This document shows, one piece after another, positions 38,602 through 47,278 of a stretch of 64,000 nucleotides of DNA (position 1 is its first letter; every line of letters starts with the position of its first letter). The notes below the pieces were generated by a model that saw nothing but the letters and a program-made list of their open reading frames with translations, did not search any database and was not told the origin of the DNA. Made by a program: the position numbers and the translations under genes. Source of the DNA: Salinisphaera sp963835375 (GTDB lineage: Bacteria; Pseudomonadota; Gammaproteobacteria; Nevskiales; Salinisphaeraceae); the NCBI GenBank assembly GCA_963835375.1, contig CAWIGB010000036.1:1-64000 (forward strand), read 5' to 3'.

Positions 38602-39576
38602 ATGGCTCGACAGATTCAATTCCAGCACACCGGCGGCCCCGAGGTGCTCGAACTCGTGGACACCGATATCCGCGAGCCCGGCCCGGGCGAAGTGCGGGTG
38701 ACCAACCACGCCATCGGCGTGAACTTCATCGATATCTATTTCCGTACCGGGCTCTACCCGGTCGAGCTGCCGAGCGCGATGGGTACCGAGGGCGCCGGCG
38801 TCATCGATGCGGTCGGCGAGGGCGTCGAGGGCTTCGCCGAGGGCGACCGGGTCGCCTATGTGCTCGGCCCGACGGGGGCTTATGCCGACGCGATCACCTT
38901 GTCGGCCGCGCACGTGGTCGCCCTGCCCGATGCGATCGAGTTCGAGACCGCGGCCGCCTCGCTGCTCAAGGGTCTGACCGTGCAGTACCTACTGCGCCAG
39001 ACCTACGCTGTCGCCGAGGGCGATACGATTCTGTTCCATGCCGCGGCCGGCGGCGTCGGCCTGATCGCCTGCCAGTGGGCCAGGGCGCTGGGCGCGCACG
39101 TGATCGGCACCGTATCCTCCGACGAGAAAGCCGACACCGCCAGGAACCACGGCGCCTGGATGACCATCGACTACAGCCGTGAATCGGTGCCCGAACGCGT
39201 GCTGGAACTCACCGACGGCGTCGGCGTGCCGGTGGTTTACGACTCGGTCGGCAAGGACACTTGGCACGATTCGCTCAAATGCCTGAAAAAACGTGGGCTT
39301 ATGGTTTCCTTCGGCAATGCCTCCGGCCCGGTCGAGGGGGTGAACCTGGTCGAACTCAACCGCGGCGGCTCGCTGTTCGTCACCCGGCCCAGCCTCGGCG
39401 GCTATGCCGATACGCCGGAACGCTTCGAGATGATGTGCGCCGATCTGTTCGACGTCATCCAGGCCGGCGACGTGAAGGTGCATATCGGCCAGCGCTACGA
39501 CCTGGCCGATGCGGGTGCCGCCCAACAGGCAATCGCCGACCGCAAGACCACCGGCTCGACGATTCTGCTTCCCTGA
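38602..39576 (+). CDS. qorA: NADPH:quinone oxidoreductase, zeta-crystallin type
   Basis: This 324-residue zinc-free medium-chain dehydrogenase/reductase reduces quinones with NADPH. It shows GVNFIDIYFRTGLYP, the nucleotide-binding AAAGGVGLIACQWA and YDSVGKDTW. The start is ATG 38602 with AAGGAG at 38591-38596. With the next gene it is inserted between the nitrilase gene and tldD, which are commonly adjacent. Confidence 0.93.
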   Translation: MARQIQFQHTGGPEVLELVDTDIREPGPGEVRVTNHAIGVNFIDIYFRTGLYPVELPSAMGTEGAGVIDAVGEGVEGFAEGDRVAYVLGPTGAYADAITLSAAHVVALPDAIEFETAAASLLKGLTVQYLLRQTYAVAEGDTILFHAAAGGVGLIACQWARALGAHVIGTVSSDEKADTARNHGAWMTIDYSRESVPERVLELTDGVGVPVVYDSVGKDTWHDSLKCLKKRGLMVSFGNASGPVEGVNLVELNRGGSLFVTRPSLGGYADTPERFEMMCADLFDVIQAGDVKVHIGQRYDLADAGAAQQAIADRKTTGSTILLP

Positions 39577-39601
39577 GAATCGCCGGCCATGACGCCCTGG
39601 T

Positions 39602-40003
39602 GTGTTCATACGTCGCGCCGCCTATGCACGCTACGTCGAGCGCATGCCCGTCCCGCCGCAGCCATTCGTGGCCGATTACAAACGGGTGATTGCGGAAGGC
39701 GATACCTGGGTACTCGAGCAGGCGGGCCGGGTTGTCGGCTTCGTGGTACTCGATGCTCGCGACGTGTTCTGGATCGAAAACATCGCGGTCGATCCCGATA
39801 TCCAATCGCAGGGACTGGGCGGCCGTCTTCTGGTCCACGCCGAGCAACAAGCAGCAGCGCGCGGATTCGATCGCGTCCACCTTTATACACCGGCGATCGC
39901 ACACGAAAACCAGGCCTGGTATGCGCATCACGGGTACGTGGAAACTGATCGCCGCATGGATGACGGCCGCGACCGGGCGTTCTTCGAAAAACGACTCGGC
40001 TGA
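39602..40003 (+). CDS. GNAT-family acetyltransferase, probably N-terminally truncated
   Basis: The 133-residue frame has the acetyl-CoA core: WVLEQAGRVVGFVVL, IENIAVDPDIQSQGLGGRLL and the C-terminal AWYAHHGYVETDR. The first strand and half of helix 1, usually about 18 residues, are absent: the frame begins with FIRRAAYARYVERM. An in-frame stop at 39590-39592 leaves only GTG 39602 as a start. Either a short deletion removed the N-terminus or a frame error hides it. The substrate is unknown. Confidence 0.75.
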   Translation: MFIRRAAYARYVERMPVPPQPFVADYKRVIAEGDTWVLEQAGRVVGFVVLDARDVFWIENIAVDPDIQSQGLGGRLLVHAEQQAAARGFDRVHLYTPAIAHENQAWYAHHGYVETDRRMDDGRDRAFFEKRLG

Positions 40004-40067
40004 TCTTCACCGCCCGCCGCCGTGGCATTCAAGGCCGCGCATTGGTACCAAGTGTTAACCTGAAGTT

Positions 40068-41525
40068 ATGCAAACGACACTCGATCTCGCCAGCGACGCC
40101 CTGCTCGGGCGCGCCAACATCAACGCCCATCAACTCGAAACCACGCTGTCCGGCCTGATGGTGCCGGGCGTGGACTATGCCGATCTGTATTTCCAGATTC
40201 AGAAAAGCGAGAACTGGATGCTGGAGGACGGCGTCGTGCGCAGCGCCGGCGCCTCGACCGCCCAGGGCGTCGGTGTACGGGCCCTGGCCGGCGAGCAGAC
40301 CGGTTTCGCCTATGCCGACGAGCTGGCTTTTCCGGCGCTCGCCCAGGCATCGAAAGCCGCGGCAGCCATCGCTCGCGATGGCACGACGGCGCGTATGAAC
40401 GCGCTCACGCGCCGCGATACCGGCCCGGACGTGCGCTATCAGCCGATCGACCCGTCCGCCACGCTGGAAGCCGAAGCGAAGGTGGCGTTGCTGCACCATG
40501 CCGACAAGATCGCGCGCGATGCCGATGCCCGCGTGGTCCGCGTGACCGTCTCGCTCGCCGGCTCTTCGGACACGATGCTGGTGGCCGCCTCGGATGGCAC
40601 GCTCGCCGGCGATGTGCGCCCGATGGTAAGGCTGAACATTTCGGTGCAGGTGGAAGAGAACGGCGTTCGCGAATCGGCCTCGGCCGGCGGCGGCGGGCGT
40701 CTGGGTTACGACCTCTACACCGGGCCCGACGATCTAGCCGCCGAATACGCGCGCGAGGCAGTGCGCCGGGCGTTGGTGCGGCTCAAGGCCGAACCCGCGC
40801 CGGCCGGCCCCATGCCGGTGGTGATGAGCTCGGGCTGGTCGGGCGTGCTGTTGCACGAAGCGGTCGGCCACGGGCTTGAAGGCGATTTCAATCGCCGTGG
40901 CGCATCGAACTACTCGGGCAAGATCGGCGAAAAGGTCGCCTCCGAGCTGTGCACGGTAGTCGATGACGGCACGCTCGAAGGTCGGCGCGGCAGCCTTGCA
41001 ATCGACGACGAGGGCACCCCGGCGGCCGTCAACACGTTGATCGAGAACGGCGTGCTGGTTGGCTACATGCAGGACAAGCACAATGCCGGCCTGATGGGCA
41101 CGCCGCCTACGGGCAATGCCCGGCGCGAGTCGTATGCCCATACGGTCATGCCGCGGATGACCAACACCTACATGCGCGGCGGCGACTCCGATCCGGCCGA
41201 TATCATCGCCTCGGTCGACTCCGGCATCTACGCCGCACATTTTTCCGGCGGCTCGGTCGACATCACCTCCGGCAACTTCGTGTTTTCCTGCGACGAGGCC
41301 TACCGGATCGAGAACGGCAAGCTCGGCGCGCCGCTCAAGGGCGCCACCATCATCGGCAACGGCCCGGAGGTGCTTGGCCGCGTGTCGATGGTCGGTAACG
41401 ACTGGACGCTGGATACCGGCGTTGGCGTATGCGGCAAGAATGGTCAGAGCGTGCCGGTCGGCGTCGGCCAACCCACGCTCCGAGTCGACGCCATCACCGT
41501 CGGCGGCACCGAGGGCGCCGCCTGA
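40068..41525 (+). CDS. tldD: Metalloprotease TldD
   Basis: With TldE it forms a zinc protease that degrades unfolded or modified peptides. The 485-residue protein has the metal site HEAVGHGLEGDF, the strand GVGVRALAGEQTGFAYADEL and the C-terminal GNGPEVLGRVSMVGNDW. tldE (pmbA) is not in the window. Confidence 0.96.
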   Translation: MQTTLDLASDALLGRANINAHQLETTLSGLMVPGVDYADLYFQIQKSENWMLEDGVVRSAGASTAQGVGVRALAGEQTGFAYADELAFPALAQASKAAAAIARDGTTARMNALTRRDTGPDVRYQPIDPSATLEAEAKVALLHHADKIARDADARVVRVTVSLAGSSDTMLVAASDGTLAGDVRPMVRLNISVQVEENGVRESASAGGGGRLGYDLYTGPDDLAAEYAREAVRRALVRLKAEPAPAGPMPVVMSSGWSGVLLHEAVGHGLEGDFNRRGASNYSGKIGEKVASELCTVVDDGTLEGRRGSLAIDDEGTPAAVNTLIENGVLVGYMQDKHNAGLMGTPPTGNARRESYAHTVMPRMTNTYMRGGDSDPADIIASVDSGIYAAHFSGGSVDITSGNFVFSCDEAYRIENGKLGAPLKGATIIGNGPEVLGRVSMVGNDWTLDTGVGVCGKNGQSVPVGVGQPTLRVDAITVGGTEGAA

Positions 41526-41608
41526 GGCGGCGGATTTCTTGGCCAGCCGGCGACCCCAACGACGGCGCGACCGTCCGACCCGCGAGTGAGCGCGATACCC
41601 GCCTACGG

Positions 41609-42175
41609 GTGATCGGCGGCGAGTGGCGCAGCCGCCTGTTGCCGGTCGCGGACCGGCCCGGCCTGCGCCCGACGCCGAATCGGGTCCGGGAGACGCTGTT
41701 CAACTGGCTGGCACCGATGCTTGCCGGGGCCCGCTGTGTCGATCTGTTCGCCGGCACCGGTGCCCTCGGCATCGAAGCTCTGTCGCGGGGCGCAGCACAT
41801 GCGGTGTTCGTCGACAGCGACCGGCGGGCCGCCACGGCGATCGAGGCCGCCCTGGAGACGCTGGGCGCAGCCGATCGCGGACGCGTGCTCGTGGCTGACG
41901 GGACACAGGCGGGCGAACGCCTGGCCGGCGAGCGCGCGGATATCGTATTCGTCGACCCGCCGTTCGATGCCAAGCTGCACGCCGCCGCACTCGCCGGGCT
42001 GCCCAGTCTGATCGATGCGCACTCGCGGATCTATGTGGAATATCCGGCCCACGAGGAAGCGGCCATCAACCCATTGCTGGCGGCGAACTACGAGATTCTG
42101 CGCCAGTCGCGCTCGGCCGGCGTGGGCTATTGTCTTGCGCGCCTGCGCCCCGCGGGCGACCATGGCGCGTCATGA
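41609..42175 (+). CDS. rsmD: 16S rRNA (guanine-966 N2)-methyltransferase, start uncertain
   Basis: It methylates G966 of 16S rRNA. Family marks are IGGEWRSR, GLRPTPNRVRETLFNWL, the SAM motif DLFAGTGALGIEALSRGA and the catalytic VFVDPPF. GTG 41609 is the only near in-frame start, but it cuts the first strand (LRVIGG). TTG 41539, preceded by GAGGCGG at 41524-41530, would give a normal basic N-terminus MASRRP if one C of CCCC (41554-41557) is an extra base. The stop overlaps coaD (ATGA). Confidence 0.9.
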   Translation: MIGGEWRSRLLPVADRPGLRPTPNRVRETLFNWLAPMLAGARCVDLFAGTGALGIEALSRGAAHAVFVDSDRRAATAIEAALETLGAADRGRVLVADGTQAGERLAGERADIVFVDPPFDAKLHAAALAGLPSLIDAHSRIYVEYPAHEEAAINPLLAANYEILRQSRSAGVGYCLARLRPAGDHGAS

Positions 42176-42675
42176 GCGAGGCAAAACATGTGCGTGCCGC
42201 CTATACCGGCACATTCGATCCCATCACCAACGGTCATGCCGACGTCATCCGCCGCGCGGCCGGCATGTTCAGCGAGTTGATCGTGGCGGTGGCGAGCAAT
42301 ACGTCGAAGAAATCGATCTTCGACCACGACGAGCGGGTCGAACTCGCCCAGTTGGTTCTCGCCGACGTCGATAACGTGACCGTGTTGTCGGCCGAGGGCC
42401 TGATCGTCGATTTTGCCCGCAAGCACGGCGTCGATGTACTCGTGCGCGGCGTCCGCGGCGTGGGCGACTATGAATACGAGAAACAGATGGCGGTCATGAA
42501 CCGGCATCTGGCGCCCGAAATCGACACCGTACTGCTCGCGCCCTCGCCCGAATATGCGCATATCTCGTCGACGCTGGTACGCGAAATCGCTTTTCTCGAC
42601 GGGCGCATCACCGGGCTGGTACCGAGCGTCGTGGCCGATCGCCTGCACGCCAAGACCAACGGTGGCTCGCCATGA
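42172..42675 (+). CDS. coaD: Phosphopantetheine adenylyltransferase
   Basis: This is the penultimate step of coenzyme A synthesis. The 167-residue enzyme has the TGTFDPITNGH nucleotidyltransferase motif near the start, VLVRGVRGVGDYEYE and the ISSTLVREI signature. It is translationally coupled to rsmD, a common pairing. Confidence 0.97.
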   Translation: MSEAKHVRAAYTGTFDPITNGHADVIRRAAGMFSELIVAVASNTSKKSIFDHDERVELAQLVLADVDNVTVLSAEGLIVDFARKHGVDVLVRGVRGVGDYEYEKQMAVMNRHLAPEIDTVLLAPSPEYAHISSTLVREIAFLDGRITGLVPSVVADRLHAKTNGGSP

Positions 42676-42710
42676 AAAAACCGCCGACTCCACAAAGGCC
42701 GCCGGCGGCC
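42675..42710 (-). terminator. Probable terminator of the secreted-protein gene
   Basis: On the minus strand the palindrome GGCCGCCGGCGGCC (42710-42697) and a CGGCGG that can pair with its CCGCCG are followed by TTTTTT (42680-42675). It lies 20-55 bp past the stop at 42730. Confidence 0.5.
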
Positions 42711-42729
42711 CTCGAAAGCGCTTTACGCG

Positions 42730-43329
42730 CTACTGCGACATCGTCTGGTCGTTCGGCGGCGGATTGCCCGACAAGGCGTACTGCTCGGTAATGTCGACCG
42801 TCGCCAGTTCGGAGGTATCGGCCGGCTGGAACACGAGCACCTGGATCACGCGATCCGGATAGCTGAAATAGACGCGCGTCGTGCTGGCATTCCCGGACAT
42901 GCTGGAGTCGGTATGCACGGCCGGACGCCGGCCCTGGCTCGGCGCGTCGGAAAACGCCTGGATCATGTTCTGGATCGCCGCCTGGCCGTCGGCGCTGCGA
43001 AAGGAGCCGAGGTTGCGCGTCACGCGGACCAGCCGCCCGTGGGCGAAGGTGATCGAACCCACCGCGTTCGGCTGCTGCGACTGACCGTTCCGACCCAGCG
43101 GCACCGCCTTGGGGTACAGGAAGTACTGCCCGTTCTGGTTGGCCGGTGATACGTTGAACTGCGAGCGCGCCTCGCCCATCGCCCGGTTCTGATCCACACC
43201 AAGCTGGAGCGTCGTGCCACCGATGTTCACACTCTCGTGGTGCTGCGCGGCGAACGCCGCCGGCGTGGCGATCGCAATGGTCAATGCCAGCGCCCAGGGT
43301 GCGGTCTTTTTCAGTCGGTCCAGATTCAT
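42730..43329 (-). CDS. Secreted protein of unknown function
   Basis: The 199-residue product has a clear signal peptide (Lys-rich start, hydrophobic core, cleavage near AFAAQ about residue 28). The mature part is Gln/Asn/Ser-rich with alternating hydrophobics, such as GGTTLQLGVDQNRAM, SITFAHGRLVRVTRNLGSF and TTRVYFSYPDRVIQVLVF, consistent with a small beta-rich periplasmic domain. It has no Cys in the mature chain. AAGGAG lies 8 nt before ATG 43329. I do not recognise the family. Confidence 0.75.
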   Translation of the reverse strand: MNLDRLKKTAPWALALTIAIATPAAFAAQHHESVNIGGTTLQLGVDQNRAMGEARSQFNVSPANQNGQYFLYPKAVPLGRNGQSQQPNAVGSITFAHGRLVRVTRNLGSFRSADGQAAIQNMIQAFSDAPSQGRRPAVHTDSSMSGNASTTRVYFSYPDRVIQVLVFQPADTSELATVDITEQYALSGNPPPNDQTMSQ

Positions 43330-43371
43330 GCCTGTTCTCCTTGTTCGGGTAGCGCCCGGAGCCCGACGATA

Positions 43372-43402
43372 CATGGGCCGGCGCGATGCGCGCCGGCCCA
43401 TG
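43372..43402 (-). terminator. Strong hairpin downstream of htpG
   Basis: CATGGGCCGGCGC (43372-43384) and GCGCCGGCCCATG (43390-43402) form a perfect 13-bp stem with a 5-nt loop, about 10 bp past the htpG stop. There is no U-tract, so it may stabilise the mRNA end rather than terminate. Confidence 0.45.
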
Positions 43403-43412
43403 GCATCAACGG

Positions 43413-45363
43413 TTACGCCGCTCCTTTCGACACGGCCAGCAGCATCTGGTTCATGCGCCGCACGAACGAGGCCGGATCCTCCAGTTCGCCGCCCTCGGCC
43501 AGCACGGCCTGTTCGAACAGCATCTGGGAGAACGAATTGAACTCGTCCTCGCCCTGCTCGTCCGCCAGCTTCTCGACCAGCGGATGGGTCGGGTTGATCT
43601 CCAGATGCGGCGCCGAGCTCGGCATCGCCTGACCGGCTTCCTTGAGGATGCGTTCCAGATGCGCCGACATGCCGTGCTCGTCGGCGACCAGACAGGCCGG
43701 CGAATCGGTCAGACGATGGGTGACGCGGACTTCATTGACCCGCTCGCCCAGGGCTTCCTTGATGCGCTCGACCAGATCCTTGGATTCTTCCTCGAGCTTC
43801 TTCTGCTGCTCTTTTTCCTCCTCGGATTCGGCTTCGCCGAGATCGAGCGCGCCCTTGGCGACCGACGAGAACTCCTTGCCTTCGTATTCAGTCAGGTGGG
43901 CCATGACCCACTCGTCGACGCGGTCGGTCAGCAGCAGCACCTCGATGTCCTTCTTCTTGAAGATCTCGAGATGCGGACTGTGCTTGGCTTCGGCCAGCGT
44001 ATCCGCGGTGATGTAGTAGATCTTCTCCTGACCGGGCTGCATGCGCGCGATGTACTCATCGAGCGAAACCCCCGGATCGGCGGTTTCGTCGGTCGTGGTC
44101 TTGAAGCGCAGCAGCTTGGCGATCCGCGCCTGGTTCTCGTAGTCCTCGACGATGCCTTCCTTCAGGACCGTGCCGAACTCGTTGGAGAAGATCTTGAATT
44201 TTTCCGGATCGTCCTCGTCGTTGGCCATCGATTCGATCAGGCCCAGCACCTTCTTCACCGAACCGGCGCGGATCTTGTCGAGCAGCCGATTCGACTGAAG
44301 GATTTCGCGCGAGACGTTGAGCGGCAGATCGTTGGAATCGATCACGCCCTTCACGAAGCGCATGTAGCGCGGCATGAGCTTGTCGGCGTCATCCATGATG
44401 AACACGCGCTGCACGTACAGCTTCACGCCGTGCGCCTTGCCGTTCGGGTCGAACAGATCGAACGGGGCGCGCTTCGGGATGAACAACAGGTTAGTGTATT
44501 CTTGGCTGCCTTCGACCTTGTTGTGGGTCCAGGTCAGCGGCTCTTCGAAGTCGTTGCTGGTGTGCTTGTAGAACTCGGCGTAGTCCTCGTCGGACAGATT
44601 CGCCTTGGGCTCGGCCCACAACGGCGCGCCGCGGTTGACCTGTTCCCAGCCGGCTTCCTTGCCGGCTTCTTCGTCCTCTTCCGACAGCTGCTCGCGCATC
44701 CGAATCGGGAAGGCGATGTGGTCGGAATAGGTCTTGACCAGATGCCGCATGCGGTACGGCTCGAGGAATTCTTCCTCGTCCTCGCGCAGGTGCAGCGTCA
44801 CCGTGGTGCCACGCTGGGGCTTGTCGATCTCTTCCAGCGTGTATTCGCCGCCGCCGTCGGAGATCCAGCGCACGCCGGTGGATTCGCCCCCGCGACGGGT
44901 ATCCACCACGACCTGATCGGCCACGATGAACGCCGAATAGAAAGCCGACGCCGAACTGCCCGATCAGCTTGGCGTCCTTCTTCTCGTCGCCGGACAGCGA
45001 ATCGAGGAACGCCCGCGTGCCGGACTTGGCGATCGTACCGATGCGCTCCATGACCTGATCGCGCGTCATGCCGATGCCGTTGTCCGAGATCGAGACCGTG
45101 CGCGCCTCCTTGTCCTGCTCGATCCAGATCTGAAGATCGGAATCGCCCTCGAACAGCGAATCGTCCTTCAGCCCCTCGAAGCGCAGTGTATCCAGCGCAT
45201 CGGAGGCGTTGGAGATCAGCTCGCGGGCGAAGACCTCCTTGTTCGAATACATCGAATGGATCATCAGCTTCAGCAGCTGCTTCACCTCGGCCTGAAAGCC
45301 GTGTTTCTCGGCGTTGGTGCCGGCCTGCGCGGCCCCCTGCGTGTTCGTGTTGTCGTCGCTCAT
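43413..45363 (-). pseudogene. htpG: Chaperone HtpG (Hsp90), broken by a one-base insertion
   Basis: This is the ATP-dependent Hsp90 chaperone. From ATG 45363 the frame gives the N-terminal ATPase part (MIHSMYSNKEVFARELISNA, SDNGIGMTRDQV, KLIGQFGVGF). At the AAA run 44941-44943 (TTT on the coding strand) it shifts. VADQVVVDTRR and the entire middle and C-terminal domains follow in the next frame. Deleting one base restores GVGFYSAFIV and a 649-residue HtpG of normal size. No other damage is visible, so a homopolymer read error is likely. Confidence 0.92.
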
Positions 45364-45537
45364 GGCGTATTCAATCAGTGGTTGATGCCAAATGGGTGCG
45401 GCCGTGCCGCTTGCCTGCCTTGAATGCGGCCCGCGGGGCCGGTTTTCAAGCGCAGCGCGCGCCCGGTGTGGCAGACGGGGCTTTCATGGCATTCTTGGCG
45501 GCTATCACGCCGAAGAATGGATGCAAGGGAGAGGCCG

Positions 45538-46629
45538 ATGGGCCGAACGCGAGTAGCAGTGATCTGCGGGGGCGCCTCGGCCGAGCACGAGGTTTCGCTG
45601 CAATCGGCGCGTAATATCGTGGCCGCGCTCGATCGCGAGCGCTTCGAGGTCTTCGTCATCGGTATCGACAAGGCCGGCGTCTGGCATGCCGCCGATCCGG
45701 ACGATTTCGTGTGCGATCCCGACGATCCGAAGCGCATCGCACTCAAGGCCGACGACGCAGCGCTCGCGGTTGTGCCCGGCCGTGAAGCGGGCCAGATCGT
45801 GAAGGCTGACAACGGCGGGATCGCGTTCGAGATTGATGTCGCGTTTCCCATCGTGCATGGCCCGACCGGCGAGGACGGCACACTGCAGGGTCTGCTGCGG
45901 GCCGCCAACATCGCCTGTGTCGGCGCCGGCGTGCTCGGCTCGGCCGCCGCCATGGACAAGGATGTCACCAAGCGCCTGCTGCGCGATGCCGGGCTGGCGA
46001 TTGCACCGTTCGAGGTCGTGACCGCGGCCGATTGCCCGCTCGATCATGCCGCGCTGACCGCGCGTCTCGGCAGCCCCTTGTTCGTGAAACCTGCCAACCT
46101 CGGCTCGTCGGTCGGCGTGAGCCGGGCCGCCGATGCCGACGAGCTGGCCGCAGCGATCGATCTCGCACTGCGCTTCGATCACAAGGTGCTGATCGAAGCG
46201 GCCGTCACCGGTCGCGAGATCGAGTGCGCGGTGCTTGGCAACACCGAGCCACAGGCCAGCACGGTCGGCGAGGTCGTGGTGGCCGACGGCGGTTTCTATG
46301 CCTATGACACCAAGTATGTCGACGACACCGCGCAGGTCGTGATCCCGGCCGAGCTAGATGCCGACAGCATCGAGGCCGTCCGCCGCGTCGCCTTGGCCAC
46401 CTACCGCGCGCTGGATTGCCGCGGGCTGGCGCGGGTGGATGTGTTCGTCACGCCGGACAACCACGTCGTGGTCAATGAAATCAATACGCTGCCGGGCTTC
46501 ACCCGAATTTCGATGTATCCGAAACTATGGGCCCAATCCGGCATCGCCTACCCCGACCTCGTCGCCCGGCTGGTCGAGCTGGCGCTGGAACAGCGCGCCG
46601 CCGATCAGGCGCTCGCCACCTCGATGTAG
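45538..46629 (+). CDS. ddl: D-alanine-D-alanine ligase, DdlA type
   Basis: It joins two D-alanines for peptidoglycan. The 363-residue length and the IDKAGVWHAAD insert mark the longer DdlA-like type. ATP-grasp features: CGGASAEHEVSLQSARNI at the start, HGPTGEDGTLQGLL, KPANLGSSVGVSRA and the metal site VVNEINTLPGFT. The start is ATG 45538 with AGGGAGAGG just upstream. It stands alone, away from the mur/fts cluster. Confidence 0.96.
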   Translation: MGRTRVAVICGGASAEHEVSLQSARNIVAALDRERFEVFVIGIDKAGVWHAADPDDFVCDPDDPKRIALKADDAALAVVPGREAGQIVKADNGGIAFEIDVAFPIVHGPTGEDGTLQGLLRAANIACVGAGVLGSAAAMDKDVTKRLLRDAGLAIAPFEVVTAADCPLDHAALTARLGSPLFVKPANLGSSVGVSRAADADELAAAIDLALRFDHKVLIEAAVTGREIECAVLGNTEPQASTVGEVVVADGGFYAYDTKYVDDTAQVVIPAELDADSIEAVRRVALATYRALDCRGLARVDVFVTPDNHVVVNEINTLPGFTRISMYPKLWAQSGIAYPDLVARLVELALEQRAADQALATSM

Positions 46630-46694
46630 GCCGGTCTTGCACAGCGCGCATCAGCTCCGGATGATGCGCGATCCATTCATCATCCGATCCGCTC

Positions 46695-47111
46695 ATGGCC
46701 TACACCGACGACACTCCGATGAACGCGCTGCTGGCCGGCATGGCGTCGGTCGATGCCGAGGCCTGTCATGAATTCGCGCGGCGTCAGCATGTTGCCGGCC
46801 ACGGCGCCGATCTGGCCACCGCGGCGGCACTCATGCACGAACTGGCCTTCGCCGCCCAGCTCGACCGCCCCGAGGAACTGGTGGCCTGGAAATACCCGGA
46901 AGTCTTCCATCCGGTCGATGAGAAAATGCTGGCCGATCTGCTGCAGGCGGCCTCCGAAGACAATCGGGAAGCTGCACGGCAACTGATCACGAATCAGTCG
47001 TTCGCCGACATCACCGCCCTGTCGAGCGTTGCGAGCTACCTGGGCCAGTCCGTCGACCAGCTGCGGCGCTTCGGCGCACAGCGCCCGAACCCGCAACAAT
47101 CCCTGTTCTGA
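46695..47111 (+). CDS. Hypothetical 138-residue acidic protein
   Basis: I do not recognise this family. The product is mostly helical, Ala-rich and soluble, without signal peptide or membrane segment. Recognisable stretches are EFARRQHVAGHGADLATAAA and ADITALSSVASYLGQSVDQL. It lies between ddl and the efflux operon with its own ATG and normal local codon use, so it is probably real. Confidence 0.6.
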   Translation: MAYTDDTPMNALLAGMASVDAEACHEFARRQHVAGHGADLATAAALMHELAFAAQLDRPEELVAWKYPEVFHPVDEKMLADLLQAASEDNREAARQLITNQSFADITALSSVASYLGQSVDQLRRFGAQRPNPQQSLF

Positions 47112-47278
47112 AGCGCGCGTGCCCGCGTCGGCGCCGCATCCGCCTTCGAGAGCCGCGCACAGCGCTGGATGTCGCGCCCGCAAATGGGGGGCGATCGCTA
47201 ACATCGGTATTACAGCGCCCCCACTAGACTGCGTTCAAACATTTGGCCCCGTGCCGATGGCGGCACGCCCCCGCTCTG

